DNA from: Paraburkholderia tagetis
GTDB lineage: Bacteria > Pseudomonadota > Gammaproteobacteria > Burkholderiales > Burkholderiaceae
Reading direction: 5' to 3'
Assembly (NCBI RefSeq): GCF_022213065.1
Contig: NZ_JAKLJA010000001.1
Span: 558,001 to 622,000, forward strand
DNA length: 64,000 bases
The notes beneath the pieces are model-generated. The model saw only the letters and a program-made list of their open reading frames with translations, had not been told where the DNA came from and searched no databases. Positions 40,283-49,317 of this stretch are shown one piece after another. The position numbers and the translations under genes were made by a program. The first letter of the stretch is position 1. Each line of letters begins with the position of its first letter.

Positions 40283-40537
40283 ATGGCGAAAGCTACCACC
40301 GACACGCTGAAGAGCGCCGCTCCAGAGGCAAAGGATGCCGAACAGGCACCGAGCCTCTATCACGCGCTCGATAAGGCTTCGGAAAAGGCGCTCGCGAGCG
40401 GCAATCACGCTGCGTACGCGGCGCTGCACCCGGTTGTCGTTGCATTGGCGGGCGTGAAGTTCGCTGCCAGCCAGGCCACGCACGAGCACGTGAGCGAAGA
40501 AGCACGCGAGCTGCTGGACCGCATCAAATCGCTGTAA
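40283..40537 (+). CDS. Small hypothetical helical protein
   Basis: 84 residues, all-helical and Ala-rich (LYHALDKASEKALASGNHAA, ATHEHVSEEARELLDRIKSL). CGAGGAG lies upstream. A CCGCGCG-type hairpin precedes it. Confidence 0.5.
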   Translation: MAKATTDTLKSAAPEAKDAEQAPSLYHALDKASEKALASGNHAAYAALHPVVVALAGVKFAASQATHEHVSEEARELLDRIKSL

Positions 40538-40547
40538 GGGGAACACG

Positions 40548-41972
40548 ATGCCGCTCTCGAAAGAGGAACGCGACAAGCTGCCAGCGGAGCATTTCGCCGT
40601 GCCCGGCAAGCGCAAGCTGCCGATCAACGATGAGACGCACACGCGCCTCGCGTGGGACATGGTCGATCGCACGCAGGGCCTGACGGAGACCGAGCGCAAG
40701 GAAGCGCGCACTCATATCCGGCGCCGCGCGAAGGAGCTCGGCATCGATACCTCGGACTGGGACAAGGTGCATGCCGCAGCGATGACGCTGTGGGGCATGT
40801 CGCTCAACGTCCCGGAAGTCGCGAACCATCCTAACCGCATGCCCTTCTCGGGTGTGCTCACGTTCGTGAATCAGCCGTCGGACCTGCCCCCGGGCGGATC
40901 TGGTGGCAAACGCACCTATCTACCGAAGGATGTCGCCGAGAAGGCCCTGGAAAGCCTGCTTGGCATGGCCGTCGACTTCTCCGACGACCTGAGCGCCCAC
41001 GATGTCACCCAGAAGATCGGCGTGATCACGGGTGCTGAGATCGTCGGCGATGAGGTGCGCATCGAAGGTTTTTTCTACGCCGCGGACTTTCCGCAGGAAT
41101 GCGCCCGCATTCAGACCGAGAAAGAGGACTTGGGCTTCAGCTATGAAGTCCGGGCTCAAACTCGTCCGATGGGTGACCTGCTTCAGATCGTGAGCTGCGT
41201 GTTCACTGGCGCCGCCGTCCTCTATAAGGACAAGGCCGCCTATCAGTCAACGTCGCTGGCCGCCCAGGCCGAACAGGATATCGAGATGACCAAGGAAGAA
41301 ATGGAAGCACTGCTCGCCGGCGCCCTCGGCCCGATCACGACGCAGCTCGCCGCTGTCACCACGCAGGTCAATGCGCTGAAGGCATCGACCGAGACCGCCG
41401 TGCAGGCTAACGCCGCGATGCGCGATCGTGTCGCGCCGCACGCCACCGCGCTGCGCAACTGCGCTGCCGCGATGGAAGCCGCTGGCATTGGCCTGCACAG
41501 CTCGCGCGGCCACGTGAAGATGCTGCACAACATGGCTGCATCGATGGAAGCGGAGGCTGCCGGCGGTCATCTGCCGCACATCTACCGCGATCACGACTGG
41601 TCGTTCGCCGCTGGTGCTGAAGGCACCCCATTCGCTGCCGCCGCCGCACCGGCCGCTGCACCTGCTGCCGCCGCTGGCGCCGAAAATCCTGCGATCAAGG
41701 CGCTGACGGATGCGGTCGCAGCGATCGGCACGCAGTTGACCGACCTGAAGGCCTCGGCGTTCACCAACGTGCAGGCGCCGCAGCGCAAGAGCATGTCGTC
41801 CGAAGTGATCGCGCTGCTCGCCAAGGGCAACCTCAAGCCCGAGGAAGTCAGCAAGGAAGGCATGACCGAAGACCAGATCGACACGATGCTCAGTGCAGCC
41901 GGCGTCACGAAAATCTCGGACCGCATTGCCGCCAAGCAGAAGATCGCCGCTGAAGGCCTGCTGCGCAAGTAA
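40548..41972 (+). CDS. Prohead protease/scaffold fusion candidate
   Basis: 474 residues with three parts. The N-terminal 70 residues fit DUF6582 (PLSKEERDKLPAEHFAVPG, RRRAKELGID). Residues about 95-235 look like a capsid maturation protease (MPFSGVLTFVN, AVDFSDDLSAHDVTQKIGVI, DLGFSYEV). The C-terminal part is scaffold-like: helices, an Ala/Pro linker (AAAAPAAAPAAAAGAE) and a closing helical domain. Location just before the capsid gene supports a protease-scaffold role; no catalytic Ser/His is certain. Confidence 0.65.
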   Translation: MPLSKEERDKLPAEHFAVPGKRKLPINDETHTRLAWDMVDRTQGLTETERKEARTHIRRRAKELGIDTSDWDKVHAAAMTLWGMSLNVPEVANHPNRMPFSGVLTFVNQPSDLPPGGSGGKRTYLPKDVAEKALESLLGMAVDFSDDLSAHDVTQKIGVITGAEIVGDEVRIEGFFYAADFPQECARIQTEKEDLGFSYEVRAQTRPMGDLLQIVSCVFTGAAVLYKDKAAYQSTSLAAQAEQDIEMTKEEMEALLAGALGPITTQLAAVTTQVNALKASTETAVQANAAMRDRVAPHATALRNCAAAMEAAGIGLHSSRGHVKMLHNMAASMEAEAAGGHLPHIYRDHDWSFAAGAEGTPFAAAAAPAAAPAAAAGAENPAIKALTDAVAAIGTQLTDLKASAFTNVQAPQRKSMSSEVIALLAKGNLKPEEVSKEGMTEDQIDTMLSAAGVTKISDRIAAKQKIAAEGLLRK

Positions 41973-42017
41973 GCGCAGCGCCAACGCCCTCCTCATTCAG
42001 CCTTCACAGGAACAGTC

Positions 42018-43076
42018 ATGACGAAAATCATTGCACGTTCGGCGGATACGTCGGACGACCTGGCGCTGCTCGCGCTCGGCAATACGCTCGGCGCGCGCGG
42101 CAGCAGCATGCAGGCGCTGACCGCCGCAGCTGACTACAGCGGCCCCGGCGCCCTCGAGGTGCCGCAGTTCGAACGCGAGATCGTTGACCTCATCCGTCGC
42201 ACGTCGGTCGCACTGGATCGCACCGAGCATGTGCCGGCCACTGGTCACCCGCACCGCTACTTCGAACAGATCGCGATCGCGCAGGCAAGCTCGAACGATC
42301 CGCGCAACCTCGCGGCCACTGCATCGGGCCCGACGCGCGTCGAGCGCGCCGCGTTCATCAAGGCCACGGTCGCCCAGTCGAATCTCTCGCTGTTCGACCG
42401 CGACGTGACCGAGCAGCAAGGCCAGTTTGAGACGCTGCAGGCGAAGGACGTCGAAGACATCATCACGGCGATCATCGTGCTGCGCGCGCACATGTACTGG
42501 AACGGCACCGACACGTCGCTGCTCGTTCCGACGACCCTCCAGTGGGTGGGCGCACTCGAGCAGATCACGCAGCAGGCGACGATCCCCTCCGGCTCGTCCA
42601 TCATCGACGGCCTGAAGACGATGGTCGCCACGATGATGGCGAACGTGACGTTCAAGCCGAAGCCCACGGCGATCTACATGAACCCGCTCCTGATCGACAA
42701 GATCGAGAAGGAAGCGAAGGCTTCGCACATCGAACTGAAGACGATGAACGTCACGGTCGGCGTGTCGGTGAAGGCCATCGCAACGCAGGCGGGTGATCTG
42801 CCGCTGATCCCCGATCCGTACATGCCGACCGACTCGACCGGCAAGTATGGCTTCGCGAACCCGGGCTCCGGCCTGAACAACTACTACGCGGCGATTGTGA
42901 CCGAAGACATGATCGAGATCGCGTATATCGGCAAGGGCACGAACGGCAAGCCGCGCATCTTCCAGCTCGGCCTGACCGGCAACCTGGCTGGCCAGTTCGT
43001 CGGCGTGCAGTTCGACGCGCTGATCTGTAAGGGCTACAGCTACGCCCACGCCGTTGTGGCCGTGGTGGGTACGTAA
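42018..43076 (+). CDS. Major capsid protein (HK97 fold)
   Basis: 352 residues, in the standard place after the protease/scaffold. Features: an E-loop/P-domain region with RVERAAFIKATVAQSNLSLF, a spine-helix region and the C-terminal AIVTEDMIEIAYIGKG and GQFVGVQFDALICKGYSY beta segments. Family identity is by position and general pattern. Confidence 0.8.
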   Translation: MTKIIARSADTSDDLALLALGNTLGARGSSMQALTAAADYSGPGALEVPQFEREIVDLIRRTSVALDRTEHVPATGHPHRYFEQIAIAQASSNDPRNLAATASGPTRVERAAFIKATVAQSNLSLFDRDVTEQQGQFETLQAKDVEDIITAIIVLRAHMYWNGTDTSLLVPTTLQWVGALEQITQQATIPSGSSIIDGLKTMVATMMANVTFKPKPTAIYMNPLLIDKIEKEAKASHIELKTMNVTVGVSVKAIATQAGDLPLIPDPYMPTDSTGKYGFANPGSGLNNYYAAIVTEDMIEIAYIGKGTNGKPRIFQLGLTGNLAGQFVGVQFDALICKGYSYAHAVVAVVGT

Positions 43077-43121
43077 GCCATCGCGCTGATCCAGTGAGCC
43101 GTCTGCGGGCGGCTTCGGACG

Positions 43122-43146
43122 AAGGGCACCTACGGGTGCCCTTTTT
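43122..43146 (+). terminator. Terminator after the capsid gene
   Basis: AAGGGCACC-TACG-GGTGCCCTT, a perfect 9-bp stem with tetraloop, then TTTTT overlap. Intrinsic terminator between capsid and connector genes, 25 bases before the next start. Confidence 0.8.
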
Positions 43147-43170
43147 CATTTCTCCAGCCAAAGGACAGGC

Positions 43171-43455
43171 GTGAATCTCTATCTCACCACCGGCAAGCGC
43201 GACCATCTCGTCATCTGCCAGCCCGGCCGGGATTTCCCGACGTCGGACTTCATGGGCGAAAACGGGGAGCCACTCACGTTCTCGGTCAAGTTCATCGACG
43301 GCAAGGCATCGAATGTGCCGAGCAACGTCGGGGAGTACTTGGTCGACAAGGGTGTGGCACAGCGCTCGCCGATCATGACGGACCTCGCGATGGCGAAGCG
43401 GCTCGAAGTGCATGACGAGCGCGTTCGCACGCACATCCTGCTGACCTCGCAATGA
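43171..43455 (+). CDS. Hypothetical head protein
   Basis: 94 residues with GTG start: LYLTTGKRDHLVICQPGRDF, VGEYLVDKGVAQRSPIMTDL. No family recognised; position indicates a head-completion component. Confidence 0.5.
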   Translation: MNLYLTTGKRDHLVICQPGRDFPTSDFMGENGEPLTFSVKFIDGKASNVPSNVGEYLVDKGVAQRSPIMTDLAMAKRLEVHDERVRTHILLTSQ

Positions 43456-43844
43456 CCCAACGATCCGATATCTCCGGCGCCGGCGGCGAGTTGGGCCCGG
43501 CGCTTCAGTGCCTGCAGAACGCGGCGCAGCTAGGCCTTAACGCGAGCGTGCCCGCGAGCGGCAACCTGCCTGGCAACGTCATCGTGTCGAACGGCTGGAA
43601 GCTGTTCTCGGTCGGCCTCAAGAGCACGCAGGCGGGCCAGATCAGCATCCAGCGGTTCCTCGATCTCGCCGGCACCGTGCCGCAGGGTGCCGCTGTGACC
43701 GCTGCGCTGACGGCCGGCACCGCCGCCTATGCCACGGTCGGCACCGATGGACTGCCGTTCGCGAGCGTGCAGGTCACTGTGAGTAACAGCGGCGCGAGCG
43801 CCGCGACGCTTTCGAACGTGCAAGGCCTCTTCCAGGCGTCGTAA
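43452..43844 (+). CDS. Small structural protein candidate
   Basis: 130 residues, beta-rich and low in charge (QISIQRFLDLAGTVPQGAAV, ASVQVTVSNSGASAATLSNV). ATGA overlap with the previous gene. Could be a decoration or head-tail joining protein. Confidence 0.5.
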   Translation: MTQRSDISGAGGELGPALQCLQNAAQLGLNASVPASGNLPGNVIVSNGWKLFSVGLKSTQAGQISIQRFLDLAGTVPQGAAVTAALTAGTAAYATVGTDGLPFASVQVTVSNSGASAATLSNVQGLFQAS

Positions 43845-43845
43845 C

Positions 43846-44784
43846 ATGCCCTCTTCCTATCTGACCTCCGCCGACTACGCGACCTACGGCCTGCCGACGT
43901 CGACGACGTCCGCGCAGGTCACGCAGGCCTCGACGCTAATCGACCTCTACCTGAAGCGCCCGGAAGGTCTGGTGTGGCTGCCGGATGGCAACGGCTCACC
44001 GGGCTGGATGGCCGCGCTTTCGCCGTCGAATACGTACCAGTGCGCCGGACCGATCGCACCCGGCCAGAACGTGGTGGTCGAACTCACCGGCGGCGTTGCA
44101 CCGATCAACGTTGGCGACGTGCTGATCCTCGATCGAGCGAATTCGGCCATCGCCGAGCCGGTCGCAGTCGTCTCACTCGGAAACGGGCTGCAGTCGATCG
44201 CTGGTGTTACGCCGCCCGTGCAGGTGACGCTGCAGAACGTGGTATTCAACCACCCGGGTCCGTGCACGCTAGACGCGGGCATGGTGATCAAGCAGCACAA
44301 GTTCATGCCTGATGGGCGCCCGGTGACAAATCTCGCGTTCACGCCGGTCGCGCGGCTGCTCGCCGGACAGGGCCGCTACGGATACGGGCGCCGCGGCGCG
44401 TCTTCGCGCTATCAGGTCGACGAGTTCAACCTGCTCGCGTCACTGTCGCACTTCGGCGGCCCGCCGGTCTGGGAATTCTTCCCGATGGTCAACACGGGTG
44501 TTGATTTCGAGACTGGGCAGATCTGGGTGCCGGCGGGCGTGATGCTCGCGTACTACAGCGAGATCAACATCTGGTACGTAGCTGGCTTTCCTGCTTCTGG
44601 CATCCCGCCTGCGATCAAGATGGCGTGTGCGAACGTCATTCAGGCGATGGGGATGGTGCCGCAGATGGGCGCTGTCAAGTCGTACAAGGCGGGCGACACC
44701 GCGCTCGAGCGTTTCTCCGCGACGCAACTCGATGACGACACGAAGGCGATGCTAGCGCCATTCCGCGCAAAGGCTTGGGCATGA
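43846..44784 (+). CDS. Head-tail connector candidate
   Basis: 312 residues. It opens YLTSADYATYGLPTSTTSAQ and ASTLIDLYLKRPEGL, like the N-terminus of connector (gp6-type) proteins that begin with a short helix pair. It ends with helices IKMACANVIQAMG and LDDDTKAMLAPFRAKAWA. A beta-rich insert lies between. Position supports the call. Confidence 0.6.
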   Translation: MPSSYLTSADYATYGLPTSTTSAQVTQASTLIDLYLKRPEGLVWLPDGNGSPGWMAALSPSNTYQCAGPIAPGQNVVVELTGGVAPINVGDVLILDRANSAIAEPVAVVSLGNGLQSIAGVTPPVQVTLQNVVFNHPGPCTLDAGMVIKQHKFMPDGRPVTNLAFTPVARLLAGQGRYGYGRRGASSRYQVDEFNLLASLSHFGGPPVWEFFPMVNTGVDFETGQIWVPAGVMLAYYSEINIWYVAGFPASGIPPAIKMACANVIQAMGMVPQMGAVKSYKAGDTALERFSATQLDDDTKAMLAPFRAKAWA

Positions 44785-45134
44785 GCTTTGTCTATCCGCG
44801 CACGGTCGCGGTCACGCGGCCGGCCAGCGACGTGGCAGTCGGCTACCAGCCGAACTACAGCGGCCTGAATCCGGCGGCGGAAACGGCTGTGGCGAGCGGG
44901 CTGCCGGCCTCGATCCAACTCAAGAAGGAACGCGGCAAGCCTGATCCTGGGCTGCCCAGTGACGCGGCGGCGAAGTCCTTCTGGACCGTGTTCATCCCGC
45001 GTGGCTCCGCGGCGCTAGGCCTGATCCAGGCCAATGACGTAGTGACGGATGACCTGGGTGTACGATACCAGGTCACCGCGCCCTACTGTAATTCACTCGG
45101 GCACGCGCTTCTCGTCGAGCGTCTGGAGCCGTAA
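44781..45134 (+). CDS. Head-closure or tail-completion candidate
   Basis: 117 residues from the ATG overlapping the previous stop: PRTVAVTRPASDVAVGYQPN, SFWTVFIPRGSAALGLIQAN, DDLGVRYQVTAPYCNSLGHA. Beta-rich, similar in style to head-closure proteins. Tentative. Confidence 0.5.
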   Translation: MSFVYPRTVAVTRPASDVAVGYQPNYSGLNPAAETAVASGLPASIQLKKERGKPDPGLPSDAAAKSFWTVFIPRGSAALGLIQANDVVTDDLGVRYQVTAPYCNSLGHALLVERLEP

Positions 45135-45955
45135 TGGCCGATATTTCCGATGTAATCAACACGTTGGGTAGCCTCGCGGGCGCCGCGATGTACCCCAACG
45201 GCAATACTCAGCCCAGTGTCGTGAACACGGCCGTCGTTGTGCGGTCAGGGTGGCCAGTGGCTCAGCAACTGAAGGCGCTGATGGCCGCTGGCGACGTCAT
45301 GGTCACCATCTACGGCATGCCCGGGATGGGCAAGAACACGACGCGCTTTCTCGGCGATGACGATGCGCAGGCAACCATCCCGGCGCCGAACCTCGCGATC
45401 ACGATCTCAGGCAATCAGGTCACGATCGGCGGTGCGATCAAGGCCGGTGAGGCCGCGACACTCAAGGTCAACTATCAGCCTTACAGCTACGCGATTCAGG
45501 CGAGCGATACGGTCAACACGATCGCGGCCGCGCTCGCCGCGTTGATTCCGCAAGCCACGGTGAACGGTGCCGTGATCACGCTATCCGCAGTGTTCGACAT
45601 CAAGGCGGCAATCTCCGTCCCGGTCGCCGTGCAGCAGGAAATCGGGCGTCAGGCGCAGGTCTTCATGATCGTCATATGGGCGCCGACAGAACCATTGCGC
45701 GACGCCGCGGCACGCGCGCTCGAACTCTCGTTCAAGCAGCAGCCGCGCATCGTGATGCCCGACAACACGTGGGCGCGGCTGCTGATGCGTGGCGTGACGC
45801 AGACGGATGGCTCCGAAAAGCAGCAAATCTACCGTCGCAACCTTCTGTATGAGGTCGAATACGCCCTCACGGAGACGGTCATCGAGAACACGGTGACGCA
45901 CCTCGGCGTGAACATCGCGCCAGCCAATGGCGCGTCATTCAACGTCAACATCTGA
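45134..45955 (+). CDS. Hypothetical virion protein
   Basis: 273 residues: VVRSGWPVAQQLKALMAAGD, TIYGMPGMGKNTTRFLGDD, VNYQPYSYAIQASDTVNTIA. The GMPGMGKNT stretch looks like a P-loop but no other ATPase motif follows, so it is probably chance. Conserved place between connector and sheath in contractile phages; exact role unknown. Confidence 0.55.
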   Translation: MADISDVINTLGSLAGAAMYPNGNTQPSVVNTAVVVRSGWPVAQQLKALMAAGDVMVTIYGMPGMGKNTTRFLGDDDAQATIPAPNLAITISGNQVTIGGAIKAGEAATLKVNYQPYSYAIQASDTVNTIAAALAALIPQATVNGAVITLSAVFDIKAAISVPVAVQQEIGRQAQVFMIVIWAPTEPLRDAAARALELSFKQQPRIVMPDNTWARLLMRGVTQTDGSEKQQIYRRNLLYEVEYALTETVIENTVTHLGVNIAPANGASFNVNI

Positions 45956-45962
45956 GGTCCTC

Positions 45963-46142
45963 ATGGCAAAGACGCAATCCGACGCGGCTGAAGAGCAGCC
46001 CGTGAATACGCTCGGCTACAGCCTGATTGTGCGCCACGCGTTCGATCAGTACCGCAAGGGCGACATGATCCGCGACCAGGCCGAGATCGAGCGCGTGCTC
46101 GGTGGCTTGAACCAGCACAACGTGCACAAGGTGGTCGGGTGA
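45963..46142 (+). CDS. Small hypothetical protein
   Basis: 59 residues, NTLGYSLIVRHAFDQYRKGD, DQAEIERVLGGLNQHNV. Helical; overlaps the next gene by 4 bases. Confidence 0.5.
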   Translation: MAKTQSDAAEEQPVNTLGYSLIVRHAFDQYRKGDMIRDQAEIERVLGGLNQHNVHKVVG

Positions 46143-46372
46143 ACCCGGGCCGCCACCGCGCCGCCGGCGCCGCTCTCAAGCTCGCCGTCGCACGGTTCGT
46201 TGGACAGGAAGCGACGCCGGCTGTGTGCGTGCGCATCAAGAAGGCATTTATCCAGATCATGCGTGAGCAGTTCGATGTCGACTGGAGCCGGGACGCCTGG
46301 CAGATTCAGGTCTGGTTCGTGAACGGCAAGACGCCGAACGTGAAGATCCCGCCGCGCCTGCTTGGCGCCTGA
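46139..46372 (+). CDS. Small basic hypothetical protein
   Basis: 77 residues from GTG, basic (NPGRHRAAGAALKLAVARF, IQVWFVNGKTPNVKIPPRLL). Last gene before a double terminator and the sheath gene. Confidence 0.5.
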   Translation: MNPGRHRAAGAALKLAVARFVGQEATPAVCVRIKKAFIQIMREQFDVDWSRDAWQIQVWFVNGKTPNVKIPPRLLGA

Positions 46373-46393
46373 CCGTTTTCATTGCCTGACACA

Positions 46394-46447
46394 GGGCGCC
46401 TTCGGGCGCCTCTTTTCATTTCTGGCCCGCCTTGTGCGGGCTTTTTT
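46394..46447 (+). terminator. Tandem terminators before the sheath gene
   Basis: The first hairpin is GGCGCC-TTCG-GGCGCC with TCTTTT (46395-46415). The second is GCCCGC-CTTGT-GCGGGC with six T (46425-46447). They lie 17 bases before the sheath ATG. Confidence 0.8.
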
Positions 46448-46463
46448 GCGACCGGAGCAAACG

Positions 46464-48446
46464 ATGCCCGTTTATCAAGCAGGGTCCCTGAACACGACCG
46501 CACTGCAGGCGCCGGACCTGTACGTGATCATTCAGCCGCCCGGCGTTGCCTACGTGAACGGCGTTCCGACGGACGGTCTCGGTCTGGTCGGCGTTGGCTC
46601 CTGGGGGCCGGTGAATGCGCCGATGCTGGGTATCGGCGGCAACACGCAGGCCCAGAACATGGTGGGCGGCATCACGTTTCGCCCGCACGACATTGCGACG
46701 GCCGTCGATATCGGCCAGCAGAACGGTGTGCAGAACTTCGCGCTCGTGCGCGTCTCGGACGGCACCGACACGGCAGCCAGTGCGCAACTGAAGGATACGC
46801 AAGGCTCGCCGGTGACCGGCATGACTCTGACTGGTCTCTACACTGGTATCGTCGGCAACACGATCACGTCGGCCATCACAGCCGGCACGGCCGCGAACAC
46901 CTACAAGCTGTCAGTGCAACGCGCAGGCTTCACGCCGGAGGTGTACGACAACGTCGGCATGGGCGTGAGCGCCGGCACTGTCACGGCGGGCACTGGCTAC
47001 ACGTCGGTGCCTGCGCTGTCGATCTCGGCACCGCAGAACGCCAATGGCGTGCAGGCGACCGGCACGATCAGCCTCAAGGCGCTGTCGGCCACGATCGCGG
47101 CCGCAGGCACCGGCTATACGACGGGCGACACGCTCACGCTGCCGAATGGCGTCATCCTCGGCGTCACGGCCACGTCCGGAGCGATCACGGCGCTGACTAT
47201 CCAGAACGCTGGCGCGCTCACGGGCGGCTCGGTGCCGACGAACCCTGTCGCACCCACGGCGACTTCCGGCAGCGGCACGGGCGCCACGGTCACCCTGACA
47301 TGGGGCCTTGGCGTCTTCACGGTGGTCAATCCGGGTAGCGGCTATACCAGCGCGACGGCGACGCTCACGGGTGGCGCCGGCACGGGTGGCGCGATCGCCC
47401 TGAACGTCAGCGTATGGCTGAATCTCGTCAACGCCGTGAACAACGGCCAGACGGGTCTGCGCGGTCCATCGCAGATCGTCATCGCGTCGCTCGGCACGTC
47501 GTCCAACGCGCCGAACATCACCGCGACCTACGCGCTTTCGGGTGGCACGGACGGCACCGCCGGCGTGACCGACAACACGCTGCTCGGCTCGGACGGTTTG
47601 ACGCGCACCGGCATGTACGCGCTGCGCAAGTCGGGCGCGCAAGTCGGCAACCTCATTGACTGCCAAACGTCGACCACATGGACCTCGCAGCTCGCGTTCG
47701 GGCTGCAGGAGGGCATCTACTTCCACAGCGCCAACCCGCCGGGCACCAGCATCACCAACAGCACCGCAGCGCTCGCCAGCGCGGGCGTCGACGGCTACGG
47801 CTTTGCGTGCCTCGTCGGCGACTGGTCGTATTACAACGACACGGTCAATGGCGTGCAGCGCATGGTGTCGCCTGCAACGTATTCGTCCGCAAAACAGGCC
47901 GCCACGAGCCCCGAGCAGTCGATCCTGAATGCGTCGATCAACGGCATCATCGCGACGCAGCGCAGCCTGCAGAACCTGCCATACAGCGATACCGAGATCG
48001 GGCAGGCCGCGCAGGCACGCCTCGAGGTGCTCACACTCGGGGCGCCGGCCGGTTCGATCTTCGCGTGCCGCACGGGCCGCAATGCGAGCAGCGATTCGAG
48101 CCGCAACGGCGACAACTACACGCGCATGACGAACTACATCGCGTTCACGATCGCGAGCGCGTATGGCTATGTCCCGGGCAAGGTGCAGACGATCAACCTG
48201 CGTCGCAACACGAAGGGCTCGATGGATGCGTTCTTCTCGAACCTCCAGACGAACAACATGATCGGCGACGTCAACAACCCGACGAAACCGGGCTGGTCGG
48301 TGCAGATCGACGCGAACAACAATCCGACGAGTCAGGTGGCGCTTGGCTACATGGTGGCGACCGTCAAGGTCGTCTACCTCTCGATCGTCCGGTACTTCCT
48401 CGTGAATATCCAGGGCGGCCAGACCGTCTCCGTCACGCCTCTCTAA
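46464..48446 (+). CDS. Contractile tail sheath protein
   Basis: 660 residues. N-terminal and C-terminal parts fit tail sheath: PVYQAGSLNTTALQAPDLYV at the start; QTINLRRNTKGSMDAFFSNL, and the closing VVYLSIVRYFLVNIQGGQTV. A large Gly/Thr/Ala-rich insert (about residues 160-320) contains three similar phrases (GTGYTSVPALSIS, GTGYTTGDTLTL, GSGYTSATATLT) and is probably a surface-exposed domain. The gene is followed by the tube gene, as in P2/Mu-like tails. Confidence 0.85.
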   Translation: MPVYQAGSLNTTALQAPDLYVIIQPPGVAYVNGVPTDGLGLVGVGSWGPVNAPMLGIGGNTQAQNMVGGITFRPHDIATAVDIGQQNGVQNFALVRVSDGTDTAASAQLKDTQGSPVTGMTLTGLYTGIVGNTITSAITAGTAANTYKLSVQRAGFTPEVYDNVGMGVSAGTVTAGTGYTSVPALSISAPQNANGVQATGTISLKALSATIAAAGTGYTTGDTLTLPNGVILGVTATSGAITALTIQNAGALTGGSVPTNPVAPTATSGSGTGATVTLTWGLGVFTVVNPGSGYTSATATLTGGAGTGGAIALNVSVWLNLVNAVNNGQTGLRGPSQIVIASLGTSSNAPNITATYALSGGTDGTAGVTDNTLLGSDGLTRTGMYALRKSGAQVGNLIDCQTSTTWTSQLAFGLQEGIYFHSANPPGTSITNSTAALASAGVDGYGFACLVGDWSYYNDTVNGVQRMVSPATYSSAKQAATSPEQSILNASINGIIATQRSLQNLPYSDTEIGQAAQARLEVLTLGAPAGSIFACRTGRNASSDSSRNGDNYTRMTNYIAFTIASAYGYVPGKVQTINLRRNTKGSMDAFFSNLQTNNMIGDVNNPTKPGWSVQIDANNNPTSQVALGYMVATVKVVYLSIVRYFLVNIQGGQTVSVTPL

Positions 48447-48464
48447 CCATCCCTGTCCAATCAG

Positions 48465-48485
48465 GCCACCCGTGGGTGGCTTTTT
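48465..48485 (+). terminator. Terminator between sheath and tube genes
   Basis: GCCACC-CGTG-GGTGGC hairpin and TTTTT, 18 bases before the tube start. It would let sheath and tube be made in different amounts, or be read through by an antiterminator. Confidence 0.75.
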
Positions 48486-48502
48486 CACTTCTGGAGTAAG
48501 CC

Positions 48503-48937
48503 ATGCCGCAAAACGGCTTGAACCTGGGGCGCGACTACAAGTTCGACATTTACACCTCGACTGGCCCCCTCGTGCTCCCGACGCTGCTGAACTTCAAGCG
48601 CCGGAAGATCAATCACCGGGTGACCGTCAAGCCGCTCAACGGTCTGCCGATCATGCTGAATTTCCAGGAGGGCGGCTGGGAAGGTTCTTTCGACGTCTCA
48701 CGCGCGGACGGCACGCTCGACTCGTACTTCGCCTCGAATGAAGCCGCTTACTACGCCGGCATCAATCTGCCCACCGGCGTGATTCAGGAAACGATCGAGG
48801 AAATCGCCGGCGTAGTGAGCACATTCCAGTATCAGGGCGTCGTTCTCTACTTCGACGACCCGGGCGAAGCCGAAGCCGAGAAGAACGTCATCCAGCGCGT
48901 CTCGTTCGCCGCTGCCACCCGCATCCAGCTCAATTGA
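48503..48937 (+). CDS. Tail tube protein
   Basis: 144 residues, right after the sheath gene. Beta-rich: RDYKFDIYTSTGPLVLPTLL, GGWEGSFDVSRADGTLD, IIEEIAGVVSTFQYQGVVLY-like VVSTFQYQGVVLYFDD. Size and place match the inner tube of contractile tails. Confidence 0.75.
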   Translation: MPQNGLNLGRDYKFDIYTSTGPLVLPTLLNFKRRKINHRVTVKPLNGLPIMLNFQEGGWEGSFDVSRADGTLDSYFASNEAAYYAGINLPTGVIQETIEEIAGVVSTFQYQGVVLYFDDPGEAEAEKNVIQRVSFAAATRIQLN

Positions 48938-48939
48938 TC

Positions 48940-49317
48940 ATGGACGAACTGAACGTTACCGAAACCAGTGGCGAGAAGCCGAACAACGAGCTCGTCATCA
49001 CCGGCGACACGCTGAGCGTGCCGGTTGGCGATGGCCGGACGCTGACGCTCACCTACCCCGGGCCGCTCGCGCAGTACGACCTTGTCGACGCAATGGGTCC
49101 CGCTGCTGCGGACAATGCACGCCTCGTGCGCATGTACCTGCCGATGATCTACCTGACCGGGATCGATGAGCAGAAGCTCACGCCGTGCACGTCGCTGCGC
49201 GAGATGCGCGGCCTCGTGACGCGCCTGGGTCACAAGGGCCTCGCCGCGCTCCAGCGTGGTGTCGCTGCCTTCGATCAGCGCGACGAGCAGGGGCTGGCCG
49301 AACAGGCAAAAAAATAA
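48940..49317 (+). CDS. Tail assembly chaperone (frame 0 product)
   Basis: 125 residues: SVPVGDGRTLTLTYPGPLAQ, YDLVDAMGPAAADN, GLAEQAKK at the end. Position between tube and tape-measure genes and the slippery heptamer at its 3' end (49308-49314) identify it as the short chaperone of a G/GT or E/E'-type pair. It starts right after the tube stop. Confidence 0.7.
   Translation: MDELNVTETSGEKPNNELVITGDTLSVPVGDGRTLTLTYPGPLAQYDLVDAMGPAAADNARLVRMYLPMIYLTGIDEQKLTPCTSLREMRGLVTRLGHKGLAALQRGVAAFDQRDEQGLAEQAKK
49308..49314 (+). promoter_or_regulatory. Programmed -1 ribosomal frameshift site
   Basis: A_AAA_AAA heptamer in the zero frame GCA-AAA-AAA followed directly by the TAA stop. A -1 shift continues into an open frame for 58 codons. 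This matches the conserved frameshift in tail-assembly chaperone genes of dsDNA phages. Confidence 0.75.

Noticed and set aside
45300..45360. P-loop-like GMPGMGKNT in the virion protein at 45134-45955
   Set aside because: No Walker B or other ATPase motif follows and the location is structural, so it is likely chance.
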